Shown: in pieces, positions 9,676-19,124 of the stretch
Layout: the number at the start of each line of letters is the position of its first letter
Numbering within the stretch: the first letter of the stretch is position 1
The notes under the pieces: model-generated
What the model was told of the DNA's origin: nothing
What the model saw: the letters and a program-made list of their open reading frames with translations, nothing else
The model's database searches: none
Program-made: the position numbers and the translations under genes
Source of the DNA: Prorocentrum cordatum
Lineage: Eukaryota; Sar; Dinophyceae; Prorocentrales; Prorocentraceae
NCBI GenBank assembly: GCA_963575745.1
Contig: CAUYUJ010020537.1
Span: 16,001 to 80,000, forward strand
Direction of reading: 5' to 3'
Length of the DNA stretch: 64,000 bases

Positions 9676-10101
9676 CTAATGCTCCTTGACTCTGTCGGCG
9701 AATGTCGCCCCTGTCGGCGTTGGGATGCCCTGTTCCTCCAGGTGGCGTAACCAGCAGATGTCGCAGTGCCACCCCATGTTGGCGCCGTTGAGGTAGGCCT
9801 GAGGCCTATTCTGAGCGACCATCTGGCGCGTGGTGTCGGAGATCCAAGTGCCATCGGCGGAGCGTAGATGGTCCCTTCCGCACCTGTCGCACCTGAACCT
9901 GCCGTTTTTCTGCTCGGGTGCGAGCCTCTCGTCGGGGATGCACGGAGGGCCCCGCCTGGCGCCTGGGGCGGGGGTCGGCGGCGGGGGGGCATTGAGGTCG
10001 GTATTGGACAAGGCAAGTCCGCCACCGATGTAGGAGACCCGCAAGCCGATCGCCCGGTCCCAGGGAGGCGTCGGTCCCCGCCAGCGCAACGTGCAGCGCA
10101 C
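9676..10101 (-). CDS. Exon encoding a putative zinc-binding module
   Basis: The frame contains RCDRC-GRDH and, about 35 residues later, HCDICWLRHLEE, which together suggest a four-cysteine zinc site. The first 50 residues are Pro-rich and may be intron or linker. The stop lies about 120 bp before the 9558 ATG of the next exon. A similar CDICW motif appears in the last extra ORF of element 2 (near 40400). Exon limits are not defined by the sequence alone. Confidence 0.4.
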   Translation of the reverse strand: MRCTLRWRGPTPPWDRAIGLRVSYIGGGLALSNTDLNAPPPPTPAPGARRGPPCIPDERLAPEQKNGRFRCDRCGRDHLRSADGTWISDTTRQMVAQNRPQAYLNGANMGWHCDICWLRHLEEQGIPTPTGATFADRVKEH

Positions 10102-11264
10102 ACACTGAGCAGCTGCGCGTATCCAGGGAGGTCAGAGTTGCGGCCGGGACGATCTTTTCGAGGACGAGCATTGGCGCTTTCAACTGAAAGTCCTGCCTGC
10201 CCATTTCACTCCAGGTCTGCGGGCAGCCGGCTGCCTGCGCAATCGGGTGGTGGTGCGCTACCGCCACGAGCTTGGAGATGTGGGGCAGGACTGCCTCGAT
10301 GCGTCCGTGTAGGTCGGCAAGGTCGTCCAGCGTGAGGCTCCAGGTTCGGGCGAATTGGTATCGGAAACTCTGGTGAACCTCTTGCCAGGGGACACAGAAA
10401 CCCAAGATGGCTTCGATGACGTCCCCAGCCTGCTCTGCGCGAGAGAAGGGCCACAGAAACACGCGCGGCTCGCGGAGCATGAGCATCATGACGACCAGGA
10501 GTGACCGGGCCTTGCAAGATTCCATGGGGAATCCGTCGGTGTCTATGATTCCCTTACGGAACTCGTCCCTCATAGAGCCGCCCAGCGCGCCTCGGAGGAT
10601 CTCTTCCAACCCTGCCATTCCAGGGTGCTTCCTGTGTCTGCAGCAGTCCTTGGTGGCGGTGCTCCACGCCTTGGAAGAGCCCCTTGGGGGTGCACTGGCG
10701 ACGCTTCCAGAGCGTTACTCGCCTGCCACTGGTGTGAGGCAACGGTGGAAGGGAATCGTCAGGGACTGCGTAGCTCGCGTCTTGCCAGGGGGTGCCCAGG
10801 CCGAGCGCCCACACCATTGCCGCCCACAGCATGTTGTAGACTAGACTGGTTGCGTCTAGTCCCAGAGACATGTCGAACAAGAAGCCCAAGTGCGACCGCG
10901 CCATGCGGTCGAGCTTTCCCGGCTGTCGCGGCGTCGTGGCCAGTGAGAACTCGCGCGGGTGCAATCCGGACATCAAGTAAATGAGCACGTGGAAGGCAGG
11001 CGTCGAGAGGATATCATGGAGCCCACCCGAGATTAGCTCACCCAGGGCTTCCCAGTCGAAGTGCTCGTCCAGGGGTGTGTTGTAGCGCTCGGCGAAACCG
11101 GTGGCCTGTGCGTCGCGCGCTTTCTTCTTGGCAACGTCCAGCTCGTTCTGCCCGCCCCCCCCCTTTGCGTCGCAGCTCCAGGCGATGGGCGAGGGCATCC
11201 ATGAGGCGAGGTCGCGCAGTGGGTCAAAGCTCTCGTCAATATCCAGGAAGCGCCGGTGGCCCAA
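9806..11264 (-). CDS. Exons of an unrecognised protein upstream of the zinc module
   Basis: Two overlapping open frames on the minus strand (11264-10554 and 10618-9806) read like ordered protein with many Trp, Phe and Leu. Examples are LDIDESFDPLRDLASWMPSP and the hydrophobic segment LVYNMLWAAMVWALGLGTPW. The frame changes near 10560-10620, probably at an intron. I recognise no family. Same-strand position between the helicase and the zinc exon suggests a single long gene or tightly packed genes. Confidence 0.4.
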
Positions 11265-11369
11265 GGAGGCGCTGCCACGAAAGCGGACCCGAAGGCGAGT
11301 CAGTTGCCCGCATTATGAGAGTACGCGTAGCTGGGACCAGGTGGCATTGGCAAACATACGCCCGTCTCC

Positions 11370-13335
11370 CTAGATCAGGATATTCCGCTTGGCCCGGGTG
11401 ATCGCCACGTTCAGGCGTTTGGCGTCGTCGAAACCCCAGTTGTGGTGCCCGTCGCTCCGCGTAGTTAGCACGATTCCGATGTCCGCCTCTCCTCCCTGGC
11501 TGGTGTCGATTGTGGTGAGTTTGAGCGCCCCGCTCTTCATGTGCTCTCCCGCGATCTGCCGTAGTCCAGGGAAAGAAGTGCCGATGGCTGTGTGGGCGTT
11601 ATGGTCTTCTCGGAAGACGTATTACCGACGCTGAGTGTCCACCCTGTGGCCTTGAGGGGGTTGTCCAGGGCCGGGGGTGTCTTGTCCGTCGCGCCCAGAG
11701 CCGCCTTTCCCCTTGCCGGTCTTCCCCTTCCTGCCTCCTTTAGCGTTACGCAGGGCGCCAGAAAGGTGGCGGGGACCCTGCGGCCAACCATCCATGAGGA
11801 TAGCCGTCTGGAGCTGGTATCCGACCACGATTCTGACAGAGGTGCCACTATCGAGCTCGGGCAGAAGTGCCGGCACGACGTCCACGGCCTGAGCGGCCTC
11901 CGGAAGGTTGGCATAGCCTGGTAGAAGGTATGAAGTGACTTCCCAGGAGGGTGCGTGAACCAGCAGGAAGCGATGCTTGTCTGCGCTTGGCGGCGGATCT
12001 AGCTGCTCGAGGGTTGCACGGAGATCACCCTCGTCGGACTCGGTGAGTTTCGCCAGCTCTGTCAGTCGCCCGGGTTCCCAAGTTCTAATGTCTCTCCATG
12101 GGATGCCTCCGACGATTGGCCTGTCTCTGAGCGGATCCCAGATACCTGACTTCATGCCTTTTCCTTAGTAGGCTGCGTTCGGAAAGGCGAGCAGCTGCGG
12201 ATGCATCCGATAAGATCGAAAGGTGAACCACGGCCGATTCTTGGCCGCGGAGCGCGTGAAATATCCTGTCGAAAATGCTGACACAAAGCCCTAGGTCGTT
12301 CGCAAGCTTGGAGAGCACCGTAGGGGGCAACTGATTCGGGTAACCCACGAGGACCAGGGCCCCGCCGCTGTTGACCAAATTTACCATGGACATGAGTGCG
12401 TGGAGCTCCGTGGCCTGTCCAGCCTCGTCGATTACCAGGAGGACGATGTGGGGGCTGTCTTTTTGTCCGAGGGCCTCGGCCGCCTCATGCGTAGACATGA
12501 TTACCCTGGTATTCCGTCGTAGGCTCGTCTTGTAGGGCCTGAAGTCCTGGCTCTTGTCCCCGTCCTGGAACGGGAATTCTCCGTGGGCGTTCTTGTAGTG
12601 GCCTTCAGGCGCCAGGTCAACGAGTGCCTCATTGACACGGTCCTTCTTCGCCAAGCGCACGAAATTTCCAGGGAACCCCGTGTCTGGGTCGAGCCGTTGC
12701 TGCCGATGTGCTTCAATCGTTGCCAGAGGTGGTTGGTCCACCGCTGCGTTGGAACCTGCGGCCAAAGCGACAGCCTGTCCAGGGCGTAGGCAGGAGCCCC
12801 ACATGTCCAAGCAGGCTACAGAGAAGGTGGTTTTGCCTGTCCCAAGGGGTCCGTGCACGAGTACGGCGTGATGACTCAAGGTGGCCTGCAGGGCCCTGGT
12901 CGCGTCGCTGTTCGGCTTATGCTTGTCCAAAATGCCGCGGAGGGTGCCCATGCTGGGAGTAGGGCGCACTCTCTGGAAGACAGAGCCTGTCGCCTCCGAG
13001 ATCTCCTCGTCGGAGAAAGCCCTCAAGCCCTGGGGGGGTGGCGGCGCCTGCTGTAGAAGGCCGCCTCGGACAGCCTGCGTGCGGTCGGCGTCGGGAACGT
13101 CCTGGCCCAGGGTGGCGGCCGCCCTGGCCCTAAGGCTCAGCCCCAGTGAACAAGTGTGCCCCAGGTCGTTGGCCACAAGTCGTTCGGTCCGTGGGGCGCG
13201 CACGAAGGCCAAGAGAAAGGTCAGAGGGGACAGCTGGTGGGCAAACAGATCCGCTGGGTTCTGCCGAAGGTAGTAGATCTGATCGAGCGCCCAGCACTGC
13301 CGCCAGAACTGTATGTCAGAAGGGGCTTCATCCAC
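11370..13335 (-). CDS. SF1 helicase domain, UPF1/DNA2-type
   Basis: ATP-dependent nucleic-acid helicase core. In order along the minus strand: motif I GPLGTGKT (near 12850), motif Ia-like AAGSNAAVDQ, motif II DEAGQ within LLVIDEAGQATE (near 12430), motif III GYPNQLPP (near 12330; the usual D is replaced by Y), and, after a frame change near 12150 and one TAA at 11622, motif V TIDTSQGGEADIG and motif VI RLNVAITRAKRN (about 11515-11385). The stop and frame changes fall in a Gly/Lys-rich stretch and may mark introns. Family-typical roles are RNA decay or RNA/DNA unwinding. The Walker and arginine-finger residues look intact. Confidence 0.7.
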
Positions 13336-14210
13336 GCGATACCAGGGAGCATCATCGCTTGGGGGCGCGTCGCCTTGGTCTCGTCTTCGTGGAACAGACC
13401 TCCCTTCCCACTATTGTAGACCACAATGCACCTGTTGGAAGGGTACCTGGCGGAAGGGCTGAAACCGAGCGCCTGGGCGTCTCTAGGGTGGATGGGGCCT
13501 CCCAGAGCACGGGGCCACCAAACTGTGACGTCTGCGATCTTGTCTACTGTGGGGCCCGTGACGGAGATATACAGTTCCCTGCTCTCTTTGTCACCTTCCA
13601 GGGATCTGGATGCAACCTTGTACATTGAGGGCCACTCCAACAAGAAGAGCTCTTTACCGTCAGGTAGATTCATTGCATTCCGTAGCCGGAAGGTATCCAG
13701 GTCCTCCAGCTCAGTGCTGGCATCGAACCTGGTGATGCGAACTCCGAGAGCACAGTTACCTTTCCTGGCCAGATCCTCTCGCGTGGAGCCTTTCCCGTCG
13801 TCCACCGTCTCGACAGAGGCCTGGCTTTCCACCCAGGCGATTATCCGTAGCGTCTGTCCTCGATCCTGGAGAGAGTAGGGCCATTGAGAGGGAAGACGAA
13901 CGGCACCAGTCAGCTCCCAGAGCGCCGCCTTGGGGTGGACCCTGGAATGCGGGGAGTCCAGTGGTACCGAGTAGAGACTGACGACCTCGGCGGCCGCCTG
14001 CATGGCCAACGACTCGTCCAGGGCAGCTGGGCTTGTCGGAGAGAACGCGTCATCCTCAGAGGGCATCGCACTGTCTTCGGCAAACAAAACTCTTCGCTGC
14101 TGAATGGGCGGGCTCCAGGCGGGCGGAGGGCGTGGCGGCGGGGGCGGAGGAGGGGGTACGACCGAGGCGCCGGTAGCCTGTCCAGGTACGGTGGGATGGG
14201 GATACGCGAA
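13221..14210 (-). CDS. N-terminal exon of the helicase gene
   Basis: A continuous frame that overlaps the start of the helicase exon in another phase, so a splice junction probably lies near 13220-13340. It begins with a run of prolines (about 14120-14160), continues with an acidic Ser/Pro linker, then an ordered beta-rich block (FLLEWPSMYKV, DKIADVTVWWPRALG) like the accessory domain that precedes UPF1-type cores. The far end runs into the 14211-14310 minisatellite, so the true start is not visible. Confidence 0.5.
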   Translation of the reverse strand, partial: FAYPHPTVPGQATGASVVPPPPPPPPRPPPAWSPPIQQRRVLFAEDSAMPSEDDAFSPTSPAALDESLAMQAAAEVVSLYSVPLDSPHSRVHPKAALWELTGAVRLPSQWPYSLQDRGQTLRIIAWVESQASVETVDDGKGSTREDLARKGNCALGVRITRFDASTELEDLDTFRLRNAMNLPDGKELFLLEWPSMYKVASRSLEGDKESRELYISVTGPTVDKIADVTVWWPRALGGPIHPRDAQALGFSPSARYPSNRCIVVYNSGKGGLFHEDETKATRPQAMMLPGIAWMKPLLTYSSGGSAGRSIRSTTFGRTQRICLPTSCPL

Positions 14211-14310
14211 GCGTCTAGAATTACACCATATTCGCGTCCCCGAAGCTATAAACCATTCTAAATTAGTTGATGTCCGCGCCACTGAAGCCATAAACCTTCC
14301 ATCCCAACAC
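14211..14310 (+). repeat. TCGCGTCCCCGAAGC minisatellite, right block
   Basis: Two units (attcgcgtccccgaagctataaacc and gatgtccgcgccactgaagc style) of the family at 5241-5620. The two blocks flank the 7.4-14.2 kb gene region. Confidence 0.7.
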
Positions 14311-14639
14311 AGCTCTGGCAAGTCCCATTCTCAGAGAGGGGGGCCGGCGGCACGGGGGCGAAGCCCTTACGGTATTCGCGCAGAATTCCGAGCAAGTCAC
14401 GCTTGTGCCGGTTTCTTTCTTCGACAAACGCCATGACCTTCGAGCCTCGATCCTCCTGTGATCAGCAGCAAACCAAAGCTGGTCAGCTTCGGCTAGCCAA
14501 GCCGTGATCAAAAAAGGAGTAGGGGGCTGAAGTCGTCCCGCCCGATTACATCACGGCTGGGGACCGCCGGAAATCTCAGGAGGTCCCCGAAGAATCCGTA
14601 GGAAGTTTTGCAAAGGTGGTCAAACAAATGCGCGATCAT
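14311..14639. other. No recognisable feature
   Basis: Spacer between the minisatellite and the foldback element. Only short frames without motifs. Confidence 0.4.
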
Positions 14640-14945
14640 ATCTGAGCAAGGGAAGGAGAGGTCGATCACGGCCGTCATTAGAGGCCTCCTAGATGGGGTC
14701 CAGGTAGATGGTGTCAGAGGATTGCGCCGCATCGGCGATGTATCGCCGATGCATCGGCGATATATCGCCGATGCATCGGCGACGTCGGCGGTGCATCGGC
14801 GACGCCAGCGCGGAGAAAATCGGGCTCCACATCGAGACGCGTCGGCGATGCATTGGCGATGCGGCGCCATCCTCTGATCCCATCCACTCGGACCCCGTTT
14901 GGGAGGCCTTCTGGAGTGATCGCCGGGACCTCCAAAAAGCAGTCT
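14640..14945. repeat. Foldback element with a 40-bp perfect palindrome
   Basis: Outer arms are imperfect inverted repeats: gatcacgg...agaggcctcc...ggggtcc...gatggtgtcagagga on the left pairs with the reverse complement of the matching blocks up to about 14930. Inside, CATCGGCGAT-type units alternate in orientation. Positions 14743-14782 are a perfect 40-bp palindrome centred at 14762/14763. This layout fits a nonautonomous foldback transposon or MITE. No coding capacity. Confidence 0.75.
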
Positions 14946-15497
14946 CTCTCTCTCTCTCCTTCTCTAGCGTTCCCTCCTTTCACGGGGCCCACAGAGGACG
15001 TATACGCGCCCAACCCGTCATCGTTCCACGCCGCCGTGGCCCGCCGCGGCATCGGCCGAAACCGCAGCAGGGGCGGCCCCCCGCGCGCGCGCAGCGCCTA
15101 CGACGTCGCCGCCAGGCGCCAGCGCGGCGGCGCGGCCCGGCCCCGTTGCCTCGGCCGGGCTGCGGGGCGGGGCGGCGGCAGGGAACCCCATGGAGCCGCC
15201 AGAAGCGTCGCGCCCCGCGCCCGCCAGGGGGCCGAGGGGGCTCACGAGCTCCGTCGCGCCCCCGGCGTGGAGGAGGGGGCGATGCGGGCGGGAAGCTGGA
15301 GCCACCGAGCTTGGGCGTTGCTCCATGGGAAAACGGTGAAATGGGAAGGGGGGGGGCAAACGTGTACGTTTCGAGCCCGTTTCGGGACCCAGGGGTCCCC
15401 TTGCAGGGCCCCTGAGGTGCACTAAAGGATATACCTTTTCACGCCTCCAAGTCATCGCCACCCCATCACGCAACGCCCCAAACTTGTGAATTCTGAT
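14946..15497. other. GC-rich noncoding region
   Basis: Contains a short (CT)n tract near 14945-14958 and very GC-rich sequence. Long frames on both strands are the expected consequence of few AT-rich stops; none has a motif. Confidence 0.4.
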
Positions 15498-15703
15498 GGT
15501 CCCCAAACCGTGTGGTGACAGACCGCGCGGTGACCTCGAAACCCGGAGAGGCCTCACTGCGCGGTCTGTCACCACATGGACTTGGGACCTCGGGAGGCCC
15601 TGGTCGATCGAGACGTCCTCGGAGAACGACCCCGACTCCCGAATCCCCAATGACTCACCGCGCGGCGTGGTCACCACACCGTCTGGTGGTCCCCGAGAAG
15701 CAC
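15498..15703. repeat. Foldback element with nested hairpin
   Basis: Positions 15511-15533 pair with 15554-15576 as a 23-bp stem with one mismatch around a 20-nt loop. A wider inverted repeat pairs ggtccccaaaccgtgtggtg on the left with the reverse complement of 15660-15703. This is typical of a small nonautonomous DNA element. Confidence 0.6.
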
Positions 15704-16052
15704 TGCACTGCGCGCTGCTGCTCCTGCCTGGCTCCACCGGGGCGAGACGACGCGCTTCCGGGCTCGAGCGCCGAGGCCGAGGCGCTGCAAGGCTGAGACG
15801 CTTCGACGTCGCTGCGTTGTCAAGGGGGGTAAGGGGCGCCCACAGCGTGGCCGATGATCCTGAGAACGTGTGTTAACACCAACGGGAGATTGCCCACCGA
15901 AGCCCTCCAGCACGTCGCAACCAGCGTAGAGAGAGGGCCAGCACGGGCTGCGTGCTGTGGAGGGAGCTCACTGGGTCAACAACCGCACGCACGCACGCAC
16001 TGGTCTACAGCCAGCCCGTATAATCAGGATGCGCGATAAAGATGCAAGGGCT
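15704..16052. other. No recognisable feature
   Basis: Includes a short (CGCA)n stretch near 15984-16000. No gene supported. Confidence 0.4.
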
Positions 16053-16317
16053 TTGAGTTTGAAGGGGCTGGAGAGCCCAGCCAACAGCTTCGCCTCAGGC
16101 GAAGCCAAGCTCCCACTCTGTTGTACCGTAGTAACGATAGGCCCAGTATGAGAGGAGATGCCATCTCAAGCAATAGGAAGATCCTTTTGGTATCGATAGC
16201 GATCGCGTGCCTCGCGGCGAGGCACAGTCAAATCTGGGCGGCCGGCCGCTCGAGCCAACGCGGCCGCGGGCGCGCGCTCGCTTCCACTCCTTGCGCCCCC
16301 CAGTTCGGTTTAGAGTC
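16053..16317 (-). repeat. Element 1 terminal repeat, 3' copy, with conserved hairpins
   Basis: Matches 33263-33522 with about 10 percent differences by eye. Three hairpins are conserved: 16087-16105, 16155-16167 and 16207-16225. In the second, stem GAGAT/ATCTC here is GGGAT/ATCCC in the other copy, a compensatory change. The minus-strand copy ends in TTCA or CTCA, compatible with an LTR end. A run of 17 G at 16318-16334 adjoins it, which is a C-tract in sense orientation and not a normal polypurine tract. Confidence 0.65.
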
Positions 16318-16462
16318 GGGGGGGGGGGGGGGGGCGAAGCGGGAGCCCGACGCCCCTATACAGCAGGCTCAGCAGCTGACCTACACAAGGACAGGAAAGG
16401 AAGCGGGCCCAAAGGAAGGTGGACCCGCCAGCAAGTTGCCTCGCATATGTTTGACATACTTA

Positions 16463-17120
16463 TCAGGCGGCGTCGGAACTTGATGTCTGGCCGGCACGAT
16501 ATGGAGTATGTCTCTGCAGGTCATGTTTGAAGGTCTGTATACCTCCCGGGACTTGTAGGAACATTTCTGTGCCGATGCCCCCCTTGGTGTGGCCATCCGC
16601 AGTCATATCGCGGGTATCGCACCGCTGAATGCTGTGCGCGATTCCACGCTCCATCATCTGTCGCATCCAACTGATGTGTCCTACAAGGGTGCGGCCAGTC
16701 GGCTTCTGCAAGGGTTTGCTTGCCAAGGACTTATACACAAACTCAGCATCGGTGATCAAAGTGACCTTGATGCTCAGGCCACCCAATTCAAGTATATCTT
16801 TCATCTGAGTGGGCGTGAGCGGCCCCGCGTGGAGCTCGCGCAGAGTCACAATCGTGGGATAACAGTCCTCCGATGCATGGGCCGTTGCTAGTGTCTCTGC
16901 TGGCTAGCTCGAGCGGACCTGCAAGCGGTGAGACTTGCAGTGCGCATCAATCAAGTGAACGACAGGCTTACCAGATGTGTTTCCACGTCGCAGTAGGCTT
17001 GCCCCGCGAGTACCATAGCCTTTGACGTCGTCGTCGGCGTCTCCACTCAGGCGTCGATCTCCTAAGTCGCTATGTAAGTCGACCTCGCTCGTGGGGTGCA
17101 TCGCCTGGTAGACGATTTTT
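16463..17120 (-). pseudogene. Element 1 RNase H
   Basis: RNase H of the reverse transcriptase, which removes RNA from the RNA-DNA hybrid. The sense reading shows EVDLHSDLGDRRLSG (first acidic residue), VVHLIDAHCKSHRLQVRSS, then one in-frame TAG at 16904-16906, then VTLITDAEFVYKSL and a tail with RDMTADGHTKGG, matching the copia-type C-terminal AD-TKG motif. The frame ends about 16463. Loss of function is likely from the stop codon. Confidence 0.75.
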
Positions 17121-18273
17121 TCGGGCGGGCTTGTAACTTTCTGGTGATCGCGTTCAATCGTCGCACTTGAATGTTGGTCGGTTCTTGGGCGCGCTGTAGA
17201 GATACAATATAAACCATTAACCACACCTGGGTAATCAGTGCGCATGCCAGCGTACACCTGAGACTGACGAACATGCCTGCCGCCATCTCGGTTGCTTGAA
17301 CGTCAGCGTCAGCGCCGGTTAGTTCGGGATGTTGTATAGGACAAAGCTGTTGAATAGATCCATCTTGATCCAAGGTAGCATTGCCGTCCTCGTCCTCAGT
17401 GTATCTCACAGCACAGTTAGTATATGTGTGCTTGTTGAGCCTACACTTACCGAAAATATCCTCAACGCAGCTGACATATTTTTCACTGGTGTCCTCAGTA
17501 CCAGCCATATGAATGTCATCAACATGCTTGGGAGTGAACAAGTGGCCGCTCGTCTCGAACTCCTCGTCGTAAGACGTGGGTCGGAGGCCAAATCCTCTAG
17601 TGGCTCTTCTGAGCTCAAGTGCGAAAGCCCGTGGAGCGCCCTTAGTTCCTGTGCCCGGTTTCAAGCACTGCAGGCAGTGCTTTGACTCGTCGTAGCTCTC
17701 GAGTCCTGGAAGAGCACGGAGCGTAGTGGCCGATCTAGGCGGCAAAGTAAAGCACACCACACGCTCCATGTCACCAGTAGCCTCAGCAAGTTCCTGATAG
17801 GTCAAACCCTTTCAGGAAGGCCATGTTGATGTCGAGGGAAGCAATGGTCTACTGCTTCTTGCACGCGGCCGTGCTAGCGAGTAACCTCTGGCTTGGCCTT
17901 CTTGCTGTTCCCGAACATGTTTCTACGCCGAAAGCTGCAAGGTCTATGAAGCCTCGGAGTACCAAGCGTAGTCGGATGGTACGTTCCATCTGGCCCTTTT
18001 CGTCCTTCACGAATTTCCATGTGCACACGTTTCTCGAAGTCATGATGTTCGACGCTGTGGCTATCTCCTGCATCTTAAAACATGCGTTGTCTCAGTGAAG
18101 AGGGCCTTCGACGCTTTAACGGGATTCGCCTGACTGCCAGCTCTAGCTAGGTGGTCGTCTTCCTTGACGACCACGGCTCGCTTTGCAACGGCGGTAACAT
18201 ATGCTCGCATAGTGGTTACCCAGTCGGCATCTAATATCATGTGTTGCTGCTCGGACAAGACTACCTTCGACAT
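17121..18273 (-). pseudogene. Element 1 reverse transcriptase
   Basis: RNA-dependent DNA polymerase. Sense order: KALFTETTHVL, then after a frameshift near 18065 SRNVCTWKFVKDEKGQ and IRLRLVLRGFIDL, a break near 17810-17850, TYQELAEATGDMERVVCFTLP, GTGTKGAPRAFALELRR (finger/palm motif), and the catalytic KHVDDIHMAG at about 17510, where VDD is the polymerase active site. The frame shifts again near 17115 into RNase H. At least three breaks make it nonfunctional as it stands. Confidence 0.8.
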
Positions 18274-18827
18274 TTCTGTCGTAAAGCATTATTCATCGCA
18301 TCGACCATTTTCGTCTGAGTCGAGTCCGTAGCTGTCGTCTTCGACCATGGTGCACAAGGGGGCGTAGTACGTCTCCTCGGCATCGGAGTCGTGAGTGCGT
18401 CCCCGCTTCGGCAGGTGCCCCCACTTCGGCAAGGGACCAGCGCGCTCTGATGCGGAACCATGCGTGTGGCTATGGTAAAGAGGTCCTCTCGTGGAGTTGC
18501 CTCCAACAGTTCTCTTTCCTCTTTCAGATCTGCGTACCACACCTCCATAACAAGCGACTCAATATCAGCTTCTGACGTAGAGGGCCGTCCGTCATCATGT
18601 GCTGGTTCGGCTTCTGGAGCTTCTCCTGCGGTTCCTTCCCGTGTCGGCGCATCAGCCAAGCCCGCAATTTTAAACGTGTCCTGATCGCAACCTGCTTGAG
18701 GTTTAGTGGACTTCAGGCATTGGTTGGTGCGTGAATGTGCCGATACAACTATATCATATATACATATATTCAGAGCAGTACCTTCTGCTTGATAAAATGG
18801 AATCCTGGATTCACGTCGTTGTCGCAA
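18274..18827 (-). CDS. Linker between element 1 integrase and RT
   Basis: Low-complexity acidic Ser/Thr/Ala-rich frame with no motif. It continues into the RT upstream helix (MSKVVLSEQQHMILD). Such linkers are normal between copia integrase and RT. Confidence 0.4.
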
Positions 18828-19124
18828 TTGACCAATGTGCAGCTGTCGGCATAAGTAACCGGACGTAGCTCATGGCTACTCTTGGCTAATCTGACTGAAA
18901 CTACATTCTCAATGCGAAAGAAGTTTATGTTAAGATATTGTCCGGCCAAATGTACCTTTGGGATAGACGACTTGCAGTCGTCATCTGAAGCGTATTTTTC
19001 TTGGTCGGCACATAGCTAAATTTCAAAGCAGGTCCCCGCTGATAGGCTGACATAGCCACATAGCCGCTGATAGGCTGGCTACGAATGTCAACGCTGTGCG
19101 TAGTGCAGTGTTGGCGGAGCCAAT
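18828..19124. other. No recognisable feature
   Basis: Interior of element 1 between the integrase C-terminus and the RT linker. AT-richer, no continuous frame. Probably decayed polyprotein linker. Confidence 0.4.

Noticed and set aside
15018-15737. A 239-codon minus-strand frame
   Set aside because: It crosses the foldback element and a GC-rich stretch. No ordered domain is visible.
16246-16262. TTGGCT(C/C)(A/G)AG leader-like end inside the element 1 terminal repeat, also at about 33451-33465
   Set aside because: Only about 10 nt match, in a GC-rich palindromic context shared by both copies. Not enough for a leader relic.
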